DNA of 64,000 nucleotides from Taxillus chinensis (taxonomy: Eukaryota; Streptophyta; Magnoliopsida; Santalales; Loranthaceae), in the NCBI GenBank assembly GCA_023512835.1, contig CM042090.1, positions 20,992,356-21,056,355 on the forward strand. Reading direction: 5' to 3'. The stretch's first letter is position 1; every line of letters begins with the position of its first letter. A model generated the notes under the pieces. The model was not told the origin of the DNA. It searched no databases and was given only the letters and a program-made list of their open reading frames with translations. A program made the position numbers and the translations under genes. This document shows positions 45,682 through 58,900 of this stretch, piece after piece.

Positions 45682-47169
45682 TCAGACTGACAGAGGTTTG
45701 CAGCTAATCACATCGTCATCAGAAGCCAACTTTGGTATAGAAGAAGTTACCATCACCCCACCAATGCTTCCAGGCTTGCTAACATCAATCACCACAGTGC
45801 TGAGGCCTTTCCCAATCACATATATCTTCTTTCCAATTGCAACTAGCCGACAAGGCGGCCGTGTAAGCAGGGTTGACAGCCTCCCAACAGCAACCCATTG
45901 CCGTCTTTCACTCTCCCACATCATTAATCGAGTTCCCGAACTCTGGTCCAAAACATAAAGTTTGCCATCTAGGACAGCAGCTGGGCCGTGCCAACCTGAC
46001 ACCAGATCAGGATCTGCATGCTCCCATGTACCTCTTGACGGTTCATAGGCAACAGCATATACATGAGCAGACACTGCAGATGAGCCACAGCGTATATATA
46101 TTTTCCCATCCAACACTATGGAGTCTTTGATGTCAGGAACAATGTTGGCATCAGAATGAGATTCCCAACTGTTGGTGTGCAGATCATAGGTGTCCCAGGA
46201 ATGTGGATCGCATGATTTTAAACCCAATCCACCAAGGGCGTATATTTTCTCACCCAGAACTTCACAGGCAAAATAGCATCTGAAAGTATATGAAGGACAA
46301 GATGGTTCAAAAACGAAGAAAAGAAGAAGAAACTCAAGGCTTCAAAAGTTTGTGCGTAGCGTATAAACTTTACAAAGATTAGTCAAACTAATAAGCTTTA
46401 GGAAAATAGTCATTTGGTAATAACTCCATTCTTCTTTAAATTATTGCATATTCATTGATGATACTCCTAATTCAATTGGTTAAAGACTACTTTATTGTAC
46501 ATTTCAAGATGATACTCCTAATGCAGTTGGTTAATTTTTTACTTTTTTTAGTAAAAACTTTATTGAACAAATCAAGCACACAAGAAGTGTACAAGGACAA
46601 GATTACAAACAACCTTGGTTAAAACTACTTTATGAATGTTTGGAATGCTTTGATAAAAACAACACTTCAATAAGATAGACGAGTAAAAAGGGATACCTAG
46701 CTGTTGACAATGGAGCAACTTCACTCCAAGTGTTAATGGAAACATCATAGCAGTAAACTTCATCAGTAGCATCTTCAGACCAACCACAACCACCCAATAA
46801 GTAAATTTTCTCCCCAAACACCTCAAAACCCATGCCTTTCCTCTTTGTACAGCGTGTTGGCAGGCCTTCAATAGGCTTCCAATACCTCCTCGGGGAGCTA
46901 GGATCCAATACATAACAGCATACTCGGTCAAACTTGTCTCTACACAAAGCATAAATCCAAGTCTCTTGAAGATTATGCCTCTGTCGGTATGATTGCCATA
47001 ATTCACTGCATACTAAGTTTCTCCATCCCTTTGAAACACCTCTGAGGAGTCCATGATATGTCCGTGGCACTCTTGCCAAGCAGGAAAGAGCGATGTCATC
47101 AGGAAGCCCACATATCAAGGCTGATTGAGTTCCTTCTACTTGGCTATACCTCTCAGACCCACTTTCCAT
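45682..47169 (-). CDS. SKIP4: F-box/kelch-repeat protein SKIP4 type (SCF ubiquitin ligase subunit)
   Basis: Two coding exons on the minus strand: 47169-46697 and 46279-45682 (1071 nt, 356 aa). F-box/kelch proteins dock SKP1 through the F-box and present substrates bound by the kelch propeller to the SCF E3 ligase. The F-box covers about residues 18-62 (LICGLPDDIALSCLARVPR, SKGWRNLVCSELW). Then come a characteristic WIYALCRDK block and kelch repeats, e.g. GEKIYLLGGCGWSEDATDEV, EVLGEKIYALGGLG and AVLDGKLYVLDQSSG. The order and wording match what I recall of SKP1-interacting partner 4. The splice junction is GCTAG|GTATCC with the Arg codon split. I start at MESGSERY; an acceptor at 47202-47203 shows the leader is spliced, so upstream in-frame ATGs are not used. 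The target is unknown. Confidence 0.92.
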
Positions 47170-48180
47170 AAGTTCCAATATAGTATCCAACTTGAATGGA
47201 ACTAAGAAACAAAGGGAAGTTAACAAAGTAATACAACCACTTTACTTTCCTCCTTACTTTTTGCTTAGCTTCCTGAACGAAAATTTGAGAAAAGCAAAAA
47301 AAACATTAGGCGAAACAAAAGCAGAACTACACAATCAAACTTCAATTATTCCTCATCCTCACACACTATCTTTGCATGTTTTCTCTGGGTATGAGATCCC
47401 CTTTTATACAAGGAAGTCAAACAAATAGAAATAGCTCGGCATGTAGTTCTTTTAAAACCAAAAAAAGGGTTCCCAATATCTAAGCCTAACAGAAACAAAA
47501 CATATCCATATTAAAGAATAATTGATATAAAAAAAAAAATTGAAACCCAGTAAAAAGCTCCCGTGAATGGGGTCGGGCCAAAGTCCAATATGGACCCAAA
47601 TTAAATTAAATTGAAGAGACCACCTCTCACTCAACCCAGAACCTCGTAGGTTCGCCCTTTGATCATACGAAAACAAAAACAAACAAAAAAACCAAAAAGA
47701 AGAAAATTTAACCCTTGTGGATGCATGATGCATCGATCTTTGATTCTGCAGTCAGGATAACACAACCAAAGTCATGTAATTTTTCAAAAATCCCAAGAGA
47801 CAAGTATTGGTTATTGGGTCATGATATAAATTTAAAATTAAAATCTAAAGGTAAAATAATGGACAATGGTTTCCCCAACCATCTACATTTTCTGTCGACA
47901 GCATTACAGAAACGTACCCATTTTCCAGATCCATCTTCATAAACCAAACAAAAATAACAGCAAGTGATGTTTTAAGTCCCAGAAAAAAAAAAGAGAAGAA
48001 GATGGATTTTCAACAGAGAGCTAAAATTCGATGAGCAAGAAAAACAAAATAAGTATTCGAAAACGACAGATCGTCGGAACTGACCGAGCAATTATGCGAA
48101 TTCCTAACAGCGTTTGGGTCCGCCCGGAAGAAGATTGAAGCAGCACAGACGAGAAATGTGGAATTTTGTCGGTACGAGAT
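47170..48180 (-). other. 5' UTR and leader intron of the F-box/kelch gene
   Basis: On the minus strand, cccttt...tttcttag ends at 47202 and 47201-47170 is leader. A candidate donor ctcg|gtcagt lies at 48085/48084, giving a leader intron of about 880 bases and a first non-coding exon at roughly 48086-48180. The exon end and transcription start are estimates. Confidence 0.5.
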
Positions 48181-49995
48181 TGCTTGCGTCTCTCTGGGAC
48201 TGCCTACAAAAGTAATTTTATTATATGTTTTTTTAAAACTAATTTTTGTTTTATCTTGTTTTAATCATACCTATCGGTTTTGTGTTTTAATTTATTATTT
48301 TTATTTTATTGGAGTTAGCGGTAAATAAATGAATAAAATATATTTTTAAAAGGGTGTGTTTTTTAAATTAAGTTGTATATAAATTTAAATAAATAAAATA
48401 TTATAGGTGCGAATAATAAAGTAGATTAAACAGATTTAAAAAATAATAAATCAGACTCACCCAAAAAATAAATTTAAATTTTTTTTAAAAAATATTTTCA
48501 GAATTAACTACTTTATACACTTAATAATAAGATCATTTTTAAACTATTCTTAGGGTATGAGCTCAATGCGTTTTAGCCAAAATTTTGCTAAAAGATTCAC
48601 TTTTATAAATTTTGGTTAATTATCTTTTACAACATCAAATAGTAGCCTCAATATATTTTAATATTTTATTAAAATATTAATTTAATTTTTTAAAATATAT
48701 TTTAAACTATTTCTCATTAGGTCAATTAAGTTAATAAAAACAATTATTTTAATATTAAAATAAATTTTAATCAGTAAGCTAGCTCAATAAATTTGACCAA
48801 TCATTTAATTAAAGGTTAAATTTACTATAATGTTATTGAATCTATTATGCTTTAATTTAGTTTTGAATTCAAACTTGATTTAAATCTAAACTTAAGTTTT
48901 ACTATTGTCTTTTTCATTTAATTTTTATAACAGTGATAATATTAGAATGGGTTTTGCAGAAAGAACAAGTCTAGAGAGGTGATTTGAGGCTCAAATTAAA
49001 TATGAGTTTTGGTTTTCTTTTTTATCAAGGGCTCAAAGATTTTGATTTTGATTTTTTTAATCTCTAACTCAAACTATATAAATCTATAGTTTAAATTTTC
49101 ATACAAAATTCACCAAATATATTTTTAAATCTCTGTCGACATTCATAACCTATCATAGTTATAAATAGAAACCCATTTTGTATTTTAAATTGTTATCCTT
49201 AGGTGTTTCTTTGATAATGTTGTAATGTCTTGTACCATTTTATAATTCCTGCACATGATGGAAGTAAAGTGGTGCATCCAAGCAATTTCTCACTCATCCC
49301 TTGGAGACTTGATTTGGAAACAATGGCTATCCACTCATATTCTCTCCTCCAGAAAGGAACTCGTGAATCCAAGTCTCATCCCTTCATTCCGATAGGATTT
49401 GCTTTTCTTTCTTTCTTTCTTTCTTTCTTTCTTGTGGTGAACTCTTCCAAGACTCAACAAACAAGTGTGGATAATCAATAATCAAGCGCAGAAAATATCA
49501 ATACTGGTAAAATTATTTTGTTTCAAACGAAAAGCTTCTTTCAATAAAAAATAAAATTCAAAAATACATATGCTCACAAGCGAAATGTGTTTTTTAATTT
49601 CTTTTATTACTTAACTGCACCCTAGAAAATTTCAAACCTTAAACCCATTGGAGTCATGCAAAAATAAGTATGATTAAATATAGTTGTCTTTTTTTCTTTA
49701 CACCAAATATAATATTTATTACCTACTATGGATCCATTTTGAGGTTACTTTGGGGTTCTCTTCTTGCTCCACACCCGTGTCCCTTCTCTACATTATAGAC
49801 CTTTACAACTCATTTGGTGTGCCAAAATAAAATTAAAATGAGAAAAAAACAGAAAAAATTGACATTATCCTTGCACACAATTTCAATTATTCTACAATCA
49901 TTTATTGGAAATATGCGTCAGTAAATTAGAATGCACAAAAATGGGTCATGACAACCGTGCAGCAGTGCCCTTCACCGGGGAACAGATTCACGCAT
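48181..49995. other. intergenic, AT-rich, (CTTT)n microsatellite
   Basis: No gene was found. A (CTTT)n microsatellite lies at about 49404-49433. 48550-48850 is extremely AT-rich with long inverted A/T words and resembles an AT-rich MITE without definable ends. The 3' UTR of the thioesterase gene probably lies at 49700-49995. Confidence 0.55.
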
Positions 49996-52900
49996 TCAAA
50001 GTTTCGATTGGATGTTGGAGCCAGGAGTTTTAGCCTTTCTAATTAGTCCCTCTTGAGCCACTGATGCTATAAGCTGCTCATCAACATTAACTTCACTAAG
50101 TGTGTGCATGTATGTATATACATGTATGTGTGTATGCGCGGGCGCGCACGAGAAAAAATATTAAAGAGGAAAAAAAATATAATTAACTGTAAAAATATTA
50201 AAATATTACAAAAAATATGCATGTCTACAAAATTTCTTAAAGTGTGAATATTCCTAAAATCCATTCGAAATAGAAATTTGACATTTTAAATTGAAGACTT
50301 AATACTCAATTTTCATGAAATCTTTTAGGATCATGCATATTGTTGGATGTTTTTTTAATATTTGTCTTAAAAAGTGTCTTTGGCTTTTTATTTGATAAAA
50401 ACCACTACATTTGTTTGCTCTATATCTCAAACACGGTTGCACATACATATAAACATATATCAACGCTTGTCAAGTAATAGTTAAACGTCTACTTTATTTT
50501 TACCTCTCCCTTGCTATTGAACATTTGGCCCGAACAAAAGCCTCGTGCACTGTGGGCAGAAGGGCTTACCATCTGTTAAGACATCGTTTAGTATTTGGAA
50601 AAACCATGGTGAACAAACTTGAGTGTCAAAAAACCAATTCATCAAACTTACCACAAACAAGATCCACTCATCTGCTCTAAAAGGCCGGTGGAACCACATT
50701 CTGTGGACAGGGTAGTACCCACGATTAAAACAAAGAAAATATAACAGGCTAATATGATCCATTTCATTGACAGGTTATATAAATACAACCCTTATCGACT
50801 ATAATTCCATCAATAACTTTAAGCACATGCTTTGATTGTCTGCCGCAGAAATTCAATACATACTTGTCACTCCAAAAGAACAGAAGAGGAAAAAAACACT
50901 ACGAACAAAGAAAAAGGAGAGAGAGAGGGGTGAACACAATAAAGGGTCTCCACCCTCGTCAATCAAGACTCAAACAAGACAACAGTAGCATCCCTACATT
51001 TTGAAGACCATAAATTTCAGAATATTATTGAAGTATAGGTACTTACACATGATCCAGGCTAACAGAAGTCGCTTTCAAACCCTTTCTGCGGTGAGGGTTC
51101 AAACTTACAGAAAGGAATACTAGATCGGACGCATAAGCTGCTACACATCTGTAAGACAACCATACAATAACATCACCTCTAAGATGTATTACTGAACCCT
51201 CGTCCAGTACATCAACTTCCAATGTGCCGGCTGAAGAAGGACGATACTTGAAAAAGTAATTATTGCAAGAAGTTTGGGAGAATAAAGCTTACTACGCTAA
51301 CATTTTTGGTAGCAAGTAGTTTTGACAGTGTTAGAGCAGATAATTAAAATATCCGTTTGGTAAAAGCCCAGAAGGTCCCACATATTTATAATTGATTTAG
51401 TGTTGGATGTTCAGATTTCAACGCATATAAAGAAGGTGATGGACGTTCAATCAATAAAATAAAATAAAAAATCACAAACAGTGGTTCCCTTAGGCTTACA
51501 TAAATAAGAACAGCAGTTCCTTAAAGCTCAAAAGTTAGTCAGTGACAATATGCGAATACAAAAACTAAAAAACGCACTCCCATGAAATCAAGAGCTATAT
51601 GGACATGTCCTCATTTTTCCAGATTTTCATCCCATGCAAGTATAAAAATAATAATAAAAGTAAACAGTTAATAGATAAACAACAAAAGGGAATACTCACC
51701 TATGCAAAGCTTGGTCATCTGAAAGTTTCCCTTTTGCCCTAAACCAGTAGCTCAAGCTGCAAAAAATTGTAAAAGTATTCCAAATATGTGAGGCGGTGAG
51801 ACAGAAACTCCAAAAATGATATATTTATGAGCATCCATACATCCACATAAAGTCAAGTTCAAAGTCATGCAACAATGACATTATTAAAACGAGATGAAAT
51901 AATCTCAGGCACCCATGACACTGTTACAGATCAGATGGAACAAGAAAAGGCTCAAGCCTAACGTTGGAGGTGCTTTATTCTGATTGGTAGCTGTAGTACG
52001 CTCACAGAACTTTATCTCCATAGGCCAAGGAACAAACTTTGTTGTGGCAATTTTGTTTCTGTACGTCCTGGGTCAACAACATAATACAAATGTTAGGATT
52101 AAAATACACCAGATAAGCCAAGCCAGAGTCATCCTTGCATAATCAAGCCTACAGTCCACTTAAGGGAAGACTTATGAACAAATTATCTAGGCAATATGAT
52201 TAGGCAAAAGTGAAAATGAGAAATTTTGCGGCGGTAATTTTTATGGCGCCGAACTAGGGGAAATGTTGCATTACAACTTTGGACAGTACATGAAATTTTA
52301 TGTCTGGTTCACATCCCCAGAATATTATACGATGAAAAACTAATTGATGCATTGCAAATATTACGAATGATGTAAACGTGCATTATAAGATAAACAATGA
52401 ATTTTTACCATGAGTCTGAAAATAAAAATCAGGCATGCATGCACACATATTCAGGTCCCGGATTAAAATAAAGAAACATCATTGGCAGCTTCCTAACAAA
52501 GGAAATAAACCCAAATTGTAACCTAGCTACTTAACTATAGATGAAATAGCATGAATCTCACCTGGGAAGACGAGGATCAGTGAGACGTCTCTCCCGCAAG
52601 TCTTCCATTGATAGAAGCTGTAATGCACAGAAGTTCACAAGTTGCGGCAGCAAAGAAACGGAAACTGTATCATGAATTCATGAATAAGGATGTATCTGTA
52701 TACCTGATCTGGGGTAGGCACCAACGGCATTGTTGCTTCTTGGTGTTCAAACCCCAGTTCCTCTTTCTGCAAAAGGGAAAATAATGATGATAATAATAAT
52801 GCTTAGTGCTATGGTGTTTTGCAATACTCACTATTGTAGACAGAGATATAAAAGATGGTATTGTAACTATCATTTAACCAAAACATATGGATTCTCAATA

Positions 52901-55900
52901 AGACATCTATTTTTACTATTAAGATAAGCCAGCTGTGCATAGACAATGATGTATTTATAAGGCTGTAAACTAATATAAGCCACCTATAAGAGTAAATGTT
53001 GAATTATTTTACTACCTGAAAGGAAGCGAGCAGGGAGAATATTATAATTCCTTTCTGCACTGCATCTACTCTTCGGGTGGCAAAGCTCTTTCCATCACGT
53101 AGACGGTGAACTCCATATATAATTGGCACTGCAATGTACAGAACATTGCCATTTAGGTTTATATGGTCATTTTAAAGGAAAAGCATCCTGAAACATGTAT
53201 TCTTAATGACATATTGATAATGCCAGAAAAAGCTGAAAACTTGAAAAACCAGAAATGTCCAAAGATTACATTAATTTGCATATTTTAAATTTTTATATCG
53301 CACAAAAATAAGAAAACTAAAACCTTTCAGATGCAAGAGACAAAAGCCTTCAAAGGATTCAGGAACATTCTATTATATACATCAGCCTAATATTTGTATA
53401 CAGAAAATAAGAGAGAGAAAAAGACAATTTATCATTATGCCACTGATACCACATATAGTCTTTAGCTTGGGAGTTAACTAGGATCTCTCCAGGATCAAGG
53501 TAGGATCTCTCTAGAATCTCTACAATATCTCTTGATTGGGCATCAAGCCAAGATTTCTCCCAAATTAAACTAGGATATCTATAATATCATATCACTCACA
53601 CTCCCCCTCCCCCTCAAGCTGGAACATAAACATTATACATGTCCAACTTGTTACATATAAATTTGATTCTAGCAACACTAAGAGCTTTAGTAAAAATGTT
53701 TGTTAATTTATCTCCAATCAAAACATGAAACGCGTGTACCGTCTTTTCCAACAGTAACAAAATGACAATCTACTCCTATGTGTTTTATTCTTTCATGAAA
53801 TACAAGATTTAGCGCAATGTATTGGGCTTCCTAATTGTCACAACACAACTCCATTGATTTTTTAACAAGAAATCTGATCTCCTCAAGCAGGTGCTTGATC
53901 CACACAAGTTCACATGTGATGTTTGTCATTGCACTGTACTCCAACTCAACACTTGAATGAGAGTGATCGCTTTTTACTCTTCCACGAAACAAAATTTCCA
54001 CCAACAAATACACTATTCAATTGCAGATCTTTTGTCATACTAACTGTTTGCCCAATCTACATCAATGAAACTCGTCACCTCCCGGAGCATCCTCTAGATA
54101 TCATATGACATAATGTTCATAACTACTTCCCAATGTATGGTACTAAATGAATCCATAAACTTACTAACAACACTGGCTAAAAAAGCAATATTAGGTCTAG
54201 TAATTCTCAAATAATTTTATTTTCCAATAATTCTTTTATATCTGAGCAGGCTTTTGAGAGCTACGCCATCATTGGGCATTAGTTTGGTATTTGGGTCATG
54301 GGAGACTTGAGTGGCTTAATTCCCAACATACCAGACTCTATAAGCACATCTAAAATATATTTCTTATGACATAGACTATCCCATAAATGATTGGGCTACC
54401 TCAATACCTAGGAAATATAATTTTCCAAAATCTTTTGTCTGAAACTCAGTATGTAGATATTCCTTAGAGCTCGCTACTCTGTGAAATCACTACTAGTAAT
54501 CACAATATCATCAATATAGACAAATAAGAAAAGAACTTCTGCAATAAACAAAAACTGAATGATCACCGTTAATCTGAGTGAGACCAAATCTGCAAACATC
54601 ATCACTACCAGACATGGGGGCTTCTTAACACTGTATAGGGATTCACAAAGCTTGCATTCTAATGTTGACTCCCCCTAAGTCACAAATCCTAGAGGCTACT
54701 CCATATAAACATTCTTAGCAAGGTGAAAATACAAGAATGCATTATTAATATCAAGCTTGTGCAAAAGCTAAGAGTGTGTATCAACCATAGAAATGATCAA
54801 CCAGATAGAAGTCATTTTGACAACCGTTGAAAAGGCATCAAAATATCAACTAGGTAGGCCAGGGATCCATTAGAATTAAGCTTGACAACATACACCCTGT
54901 GACAACCAACAACTACAAAACTATTGAGATAACTAACATTAATCCAAAATATTTTAGGGACCTTCATCTTAAATAGAAGGAATAGGGTGACCTCAAAAAT
55001 ATGACGATTCGTGTGTACGGCTACGCCATTTTGATGGAGTGTGTAGGCATAAGAACTTTCAAAGACAATACCATTTTGGCGCATAAATGATTGCATATCA
55101 CGACACAAATATTTAAGGGCATTATTAGTACAAAGCACTTTAATCGACCTATCATACTAAGCGTTGATTTCAAAACAAAAGGTTTAAAATAACAAGCAAA
55201 TTGCATAACTATGTTTTATTAAGACCAATCAAGAAAGACGGTTACAATTATCTATAAAAGAAATAAAATACCGAAAACCAACAAATTATCTATAAAAGAT
55301 CAAATAATTGGGCAACAACTTATTATAATGGGGATAATAGGTGGTATGGCAGCATACCAACAAGAGTCACAATCTAAAGACGATGAATGTTATAAGGTTG
55401 GAATAAGTCACTTATGTGTGGACGCCAAAAATGACTATGATACTGAGCAATAGATGGTCGGGGAATGGGAGATCAAGAATGCAAAACATATCAAACCAGC
55501 AAGTTCATGGCTAGCTCCAAATATTTGGCTCGTCCAAAGATCCTAAAAAGCACATAAAGAGGGAAAAAATTGTTCCTGGACAATTTAAAGCCTTGATTAT
55601 CCGAATGATAGACAAAAGACTCATAAGAAAGGATGTTAAATGTAAAACTGTACATATGAGTATGTCTATGTGCCTTATTATAGAGTCATTGTTGACAACA
55701 GGAGATAAGGAGCCACCAGTAAAACCAAGGGTGGGATACTGGGAGGAGTGCTATATCAAAGATATCTATCCATATGATATGTGACACTTGATACGACGGC
55801 AGCAAATTTCAAAGGGACGAGATTGTTGATTCTAGGAACGATGAGGACAAGTCCATTGTCGATTCTAGGGACATCAAAGGCAAATCCACTTCATATGACC

Positions 55901-58900
55901 TTCTTCAAGACAATAATAGCAACAAATTGGACCATTGCCCCAGTCACGACAACCACCACGATTACTGGGGCCATCACGGCCACCCCTACCACTGCAACAT
56001 ACACTAGATGTGGCAAGTGCAACTGTATCAACGAGGTCAGGCCGCAAATCAATAGATGTGCAATGATTACAAGAGAAGGTAGTAGAGAGGGTAGGAATTG
56101 TATCCTTAGAAATATCATTAGTATAATGCCAAAACATGTATCCTTAGTATTAATTCATAGTTCTTAAAGGCACGCCTAGTTGTCAAGTGCAAGCTATGCA
56201 CTTTGCTTCATCTCAAGCAAAGCGAGTTCCGTGAAGTGCAGATAAAATGTAATTTTTAGCACTTTTGCCTCAGGCTCAGGGTGCAAAGAAAGCAAAGAAA
56301 ATCAATGATCGTCACTCCAGTACTCCAACAAAGCCCTAAGTCTCGGCAAAATAATATATTTATAAGGAAAAATAACTAATATTTTTATTATAAATTTATG
56401 GGTCTTCAGTCAGAAAAAAGTTGGGCAAATTTGCTCAAATATCCCCAGGATAAGCCATAACGGACAATTATTCACGTTACACACATATGGCTTGGACAGA
56501 AGTAGAAAGAAGCATTGCAGCATCCTAGTCATTAAAAGCTTTCTTGAACTCCCCATAATACTCCACATGAATCTTATTGCCTTTTTGAGCTCTAAATAGA
56601 TTTGTTGTTAGATAATAAAGATGATTCAAGTTATTCCCACCATGAAAAAGTTCCTCCAAGGTGCTCTACATGGTATGGATGGAGTTATTAAGCAAGTTCC
56701 ATGGCATCAAAGAGTTGCTTATGTATATTGGCATCATCCTGCTTCCATTCATCTTCGGGTATGATCTAGGAGTGTTTCCTAGTTAAATAACTTTCTAGAA
56801 CCCTACCATACAAGCCATAGTCCCCACATTTTTTCAAAGGCTGAAAAGCTAGTGTTGTTGAGCTAAAATTTTGTCAAGTCAGAATTGATTACTTCAACAT
56901 AAGTTCAGCTACTCGAACCTAGTGTCACTTCCCTAATGGATTTGTTTATCAGCCATAACGCAGAAAATGCCAAAATTTGGAGTAAGACACAAACAAGGCC
57001 AAAGTCAAAGGGAAGGAAGTCCAATTATTCGGGCATAAAATGTCTTTCAATACAAAAAAAACAGAGAAGGGCAATGGTGTGAAATGGTGCTTGGGCTAGG
57101 AAGCGAGGATGTGTTAGGGTTAGAAGAGAGGGATGTGCAGAAGAGAGGGACGAGGCACAGGAGTTGAACAGAGAAATGTGGAGGACTATGTGTAGATGAT
57201 GACATGTCAGGCAGAAGGAGGCAGGGTGTTGATGCTGATCAGAGGTAGCACGGCTGTGTTTGTGGGTTACTGGAGGCAACTGGATGCCAGGTAGCGACTG
57301 CAACAAAAGGTCAACAAGTGGAGAAAGAGAATAGACTTTGTCCTCTAACATCAACAGGAACAGTTCACCTTTTTTCTAGGAAGAAAATGGTTCTGATACC
57401 ATGTAGACAGGGGAAAAAAAGGGAGAAAAAGATAATTTGTCATTATGGCATTGATACAGTATATAGTCTTTTGTTGGGAGTTAAGCTAGGATCAAGCAGG
57501 ATCTCTGTAGAATCTCTACAATATCTCTTGCTTGAGAGTCAGGCCAAAATCTCTCCTAAATCAAACTAGGATCTCTAGAATGTCATAACACGCACAATAT
57601 CCAAATATCAACAATGCCATATAGTACTAAAACAGTGATTTAAAGATAACCGAGACAAAATGCAGACAAAACATAACAGTAACATCAAACTTATGATAAA
57701 TTATAGCCGCTATCTTGATGGGAAATTTAGATTCAGTACTCACTATTAACATCCCCAGAAAGAAGGAAATAAGCATGCAAACTATTGACGATCTTAAGAC
57801 AATCAACAGTTTTTGATGCTGCAGCCAGTGCCTGCATGTTGTAACCATTTAAAAGGCAAAAATCAATTAAAAATCATAGTCAAATAAAGCATAGATTATA
57901 CAAATGTCTTCAGCTGGGCAAGTGGGTGTCATGGCTATATATCAGTATCCATGATAAGGGTGCCAGTGTGACCCTTTCAAAGGCACTATATCAAGCAAAA
58001 CTATGTAAATAAATTTTATTTTTTAAAAAATATAGAATGAGCTGCAACATGCCTGTCCAATTAATTGTCCTCCAAAAACCTTCCCGAATCTTGGAGCATC
58101 AGGCAAGGTGATCCCCTGGAATATGTTCACCTTCAAAACAAGAACATAATATGAGCATAAAAAATAATTATATAAAACTTTCATGTAGCAAGACAGCATG
58201 ACATAATGATTATAAAGCAGACCAAGAGAAGAATTAAAGCTCTTTCAGACCATTGCATTCGAAGCACTGAAACTGAACAAAAACTCATTGCATTCTAAGC
58301 ACTAACATCAAACTAAAACTCCCCAGACCAAAAGCGTGAGACATACTTCAATTGGATCCAACTGCAATATATGCTCCACGAGTGGGCATTTGTCAAGCGA
58401 TTTATCAGCATTCCATATTGATATTGGCTGCAATAAAGTACTGTGTTCATGGGGCAGCACTAAGCAGGTCAACTGCATCACAGAAAGGTAGATAGCTTCC
58501 ATGAGATTGAGTGCAAGACCTAGCATATCAAATGCTCTAATGCAAAGAAAGAAAAAGAAACCTGCAGCTACCTTTGTCAATGCAATCACATCTGCCTGGT
58601 GACCAGATGTTGTGAGACCTGCATAACAAAATTCACATACATTGTAAATTCATGAAATTTGCTATAGCATCATAACCTTTTATAGCTAATACATTAAAGT
58701 GTGGCCTTATCATTTCACAGCAAATTAAGATACCCCAATTTTCTGTCAAATTTTTTTTAAAAAAACGATTGTAACCAGACATCAAGTATTGCTAATTCCA
58801 CAATGATCTTACTCACAGCACTAACTATACCATGCTGAATGAAAGAGCTTTTCTAAAGTTTAAAAAAAAAAAAAAAAGATAAGTAAGAAGAAAATGTAAA

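Larger units (their letters stand above)
53395..57596 (-). mobile_element. degenerate Ty1/Copia LTR retrotransposon nested in thioesterase intron 8
   Basis: Two LTRs of about 206 and 195 bases bound the element (53395-53600 and 57402-57596), each starting TG and ending CA. The near target duplication is atatt on the left and atatc on the right. On the minus strand, the tRNA-iMet-type primer site tggtatcagaacc lies directly inside the right LTR (57401-57389). A purine-rich tract (complement of ctccccctccccctcaagct, 53601-53620) lies inside the left LTR. In minus-strand order there are gag-like remnants (56500-56900), a CCHC zinc knuckle (about 55924-55874), integrase-like sequence (55138-54812), a YIDD reverse transcriptase motif (about 54520-54502) and an RNase H-like end (54013-53831). 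Stops and frameshifts disrupt all of it. The order gag, IN, RT, RH is Copia. It has the same orientation as the host gene. Confidence 0.88.

Noticed and set aside
50514..50762. 82-codon ORF containing [12 protein letters not shown]
   Set aside because: This is exon 15 of the thioesterase read through its flanking introns, not a separate gene.
55593..56167. Plus-strand ORFs of 63 and 128 codons
   Set aside because: They are antisense to the degenerate gag/zinc-knuckle part of the minus-strand Copia element.
58308..58589. 93-codon ORF on the minus strand
   Set aside because: It is exon 6 of the thioesterase plus flanking intron sequence.
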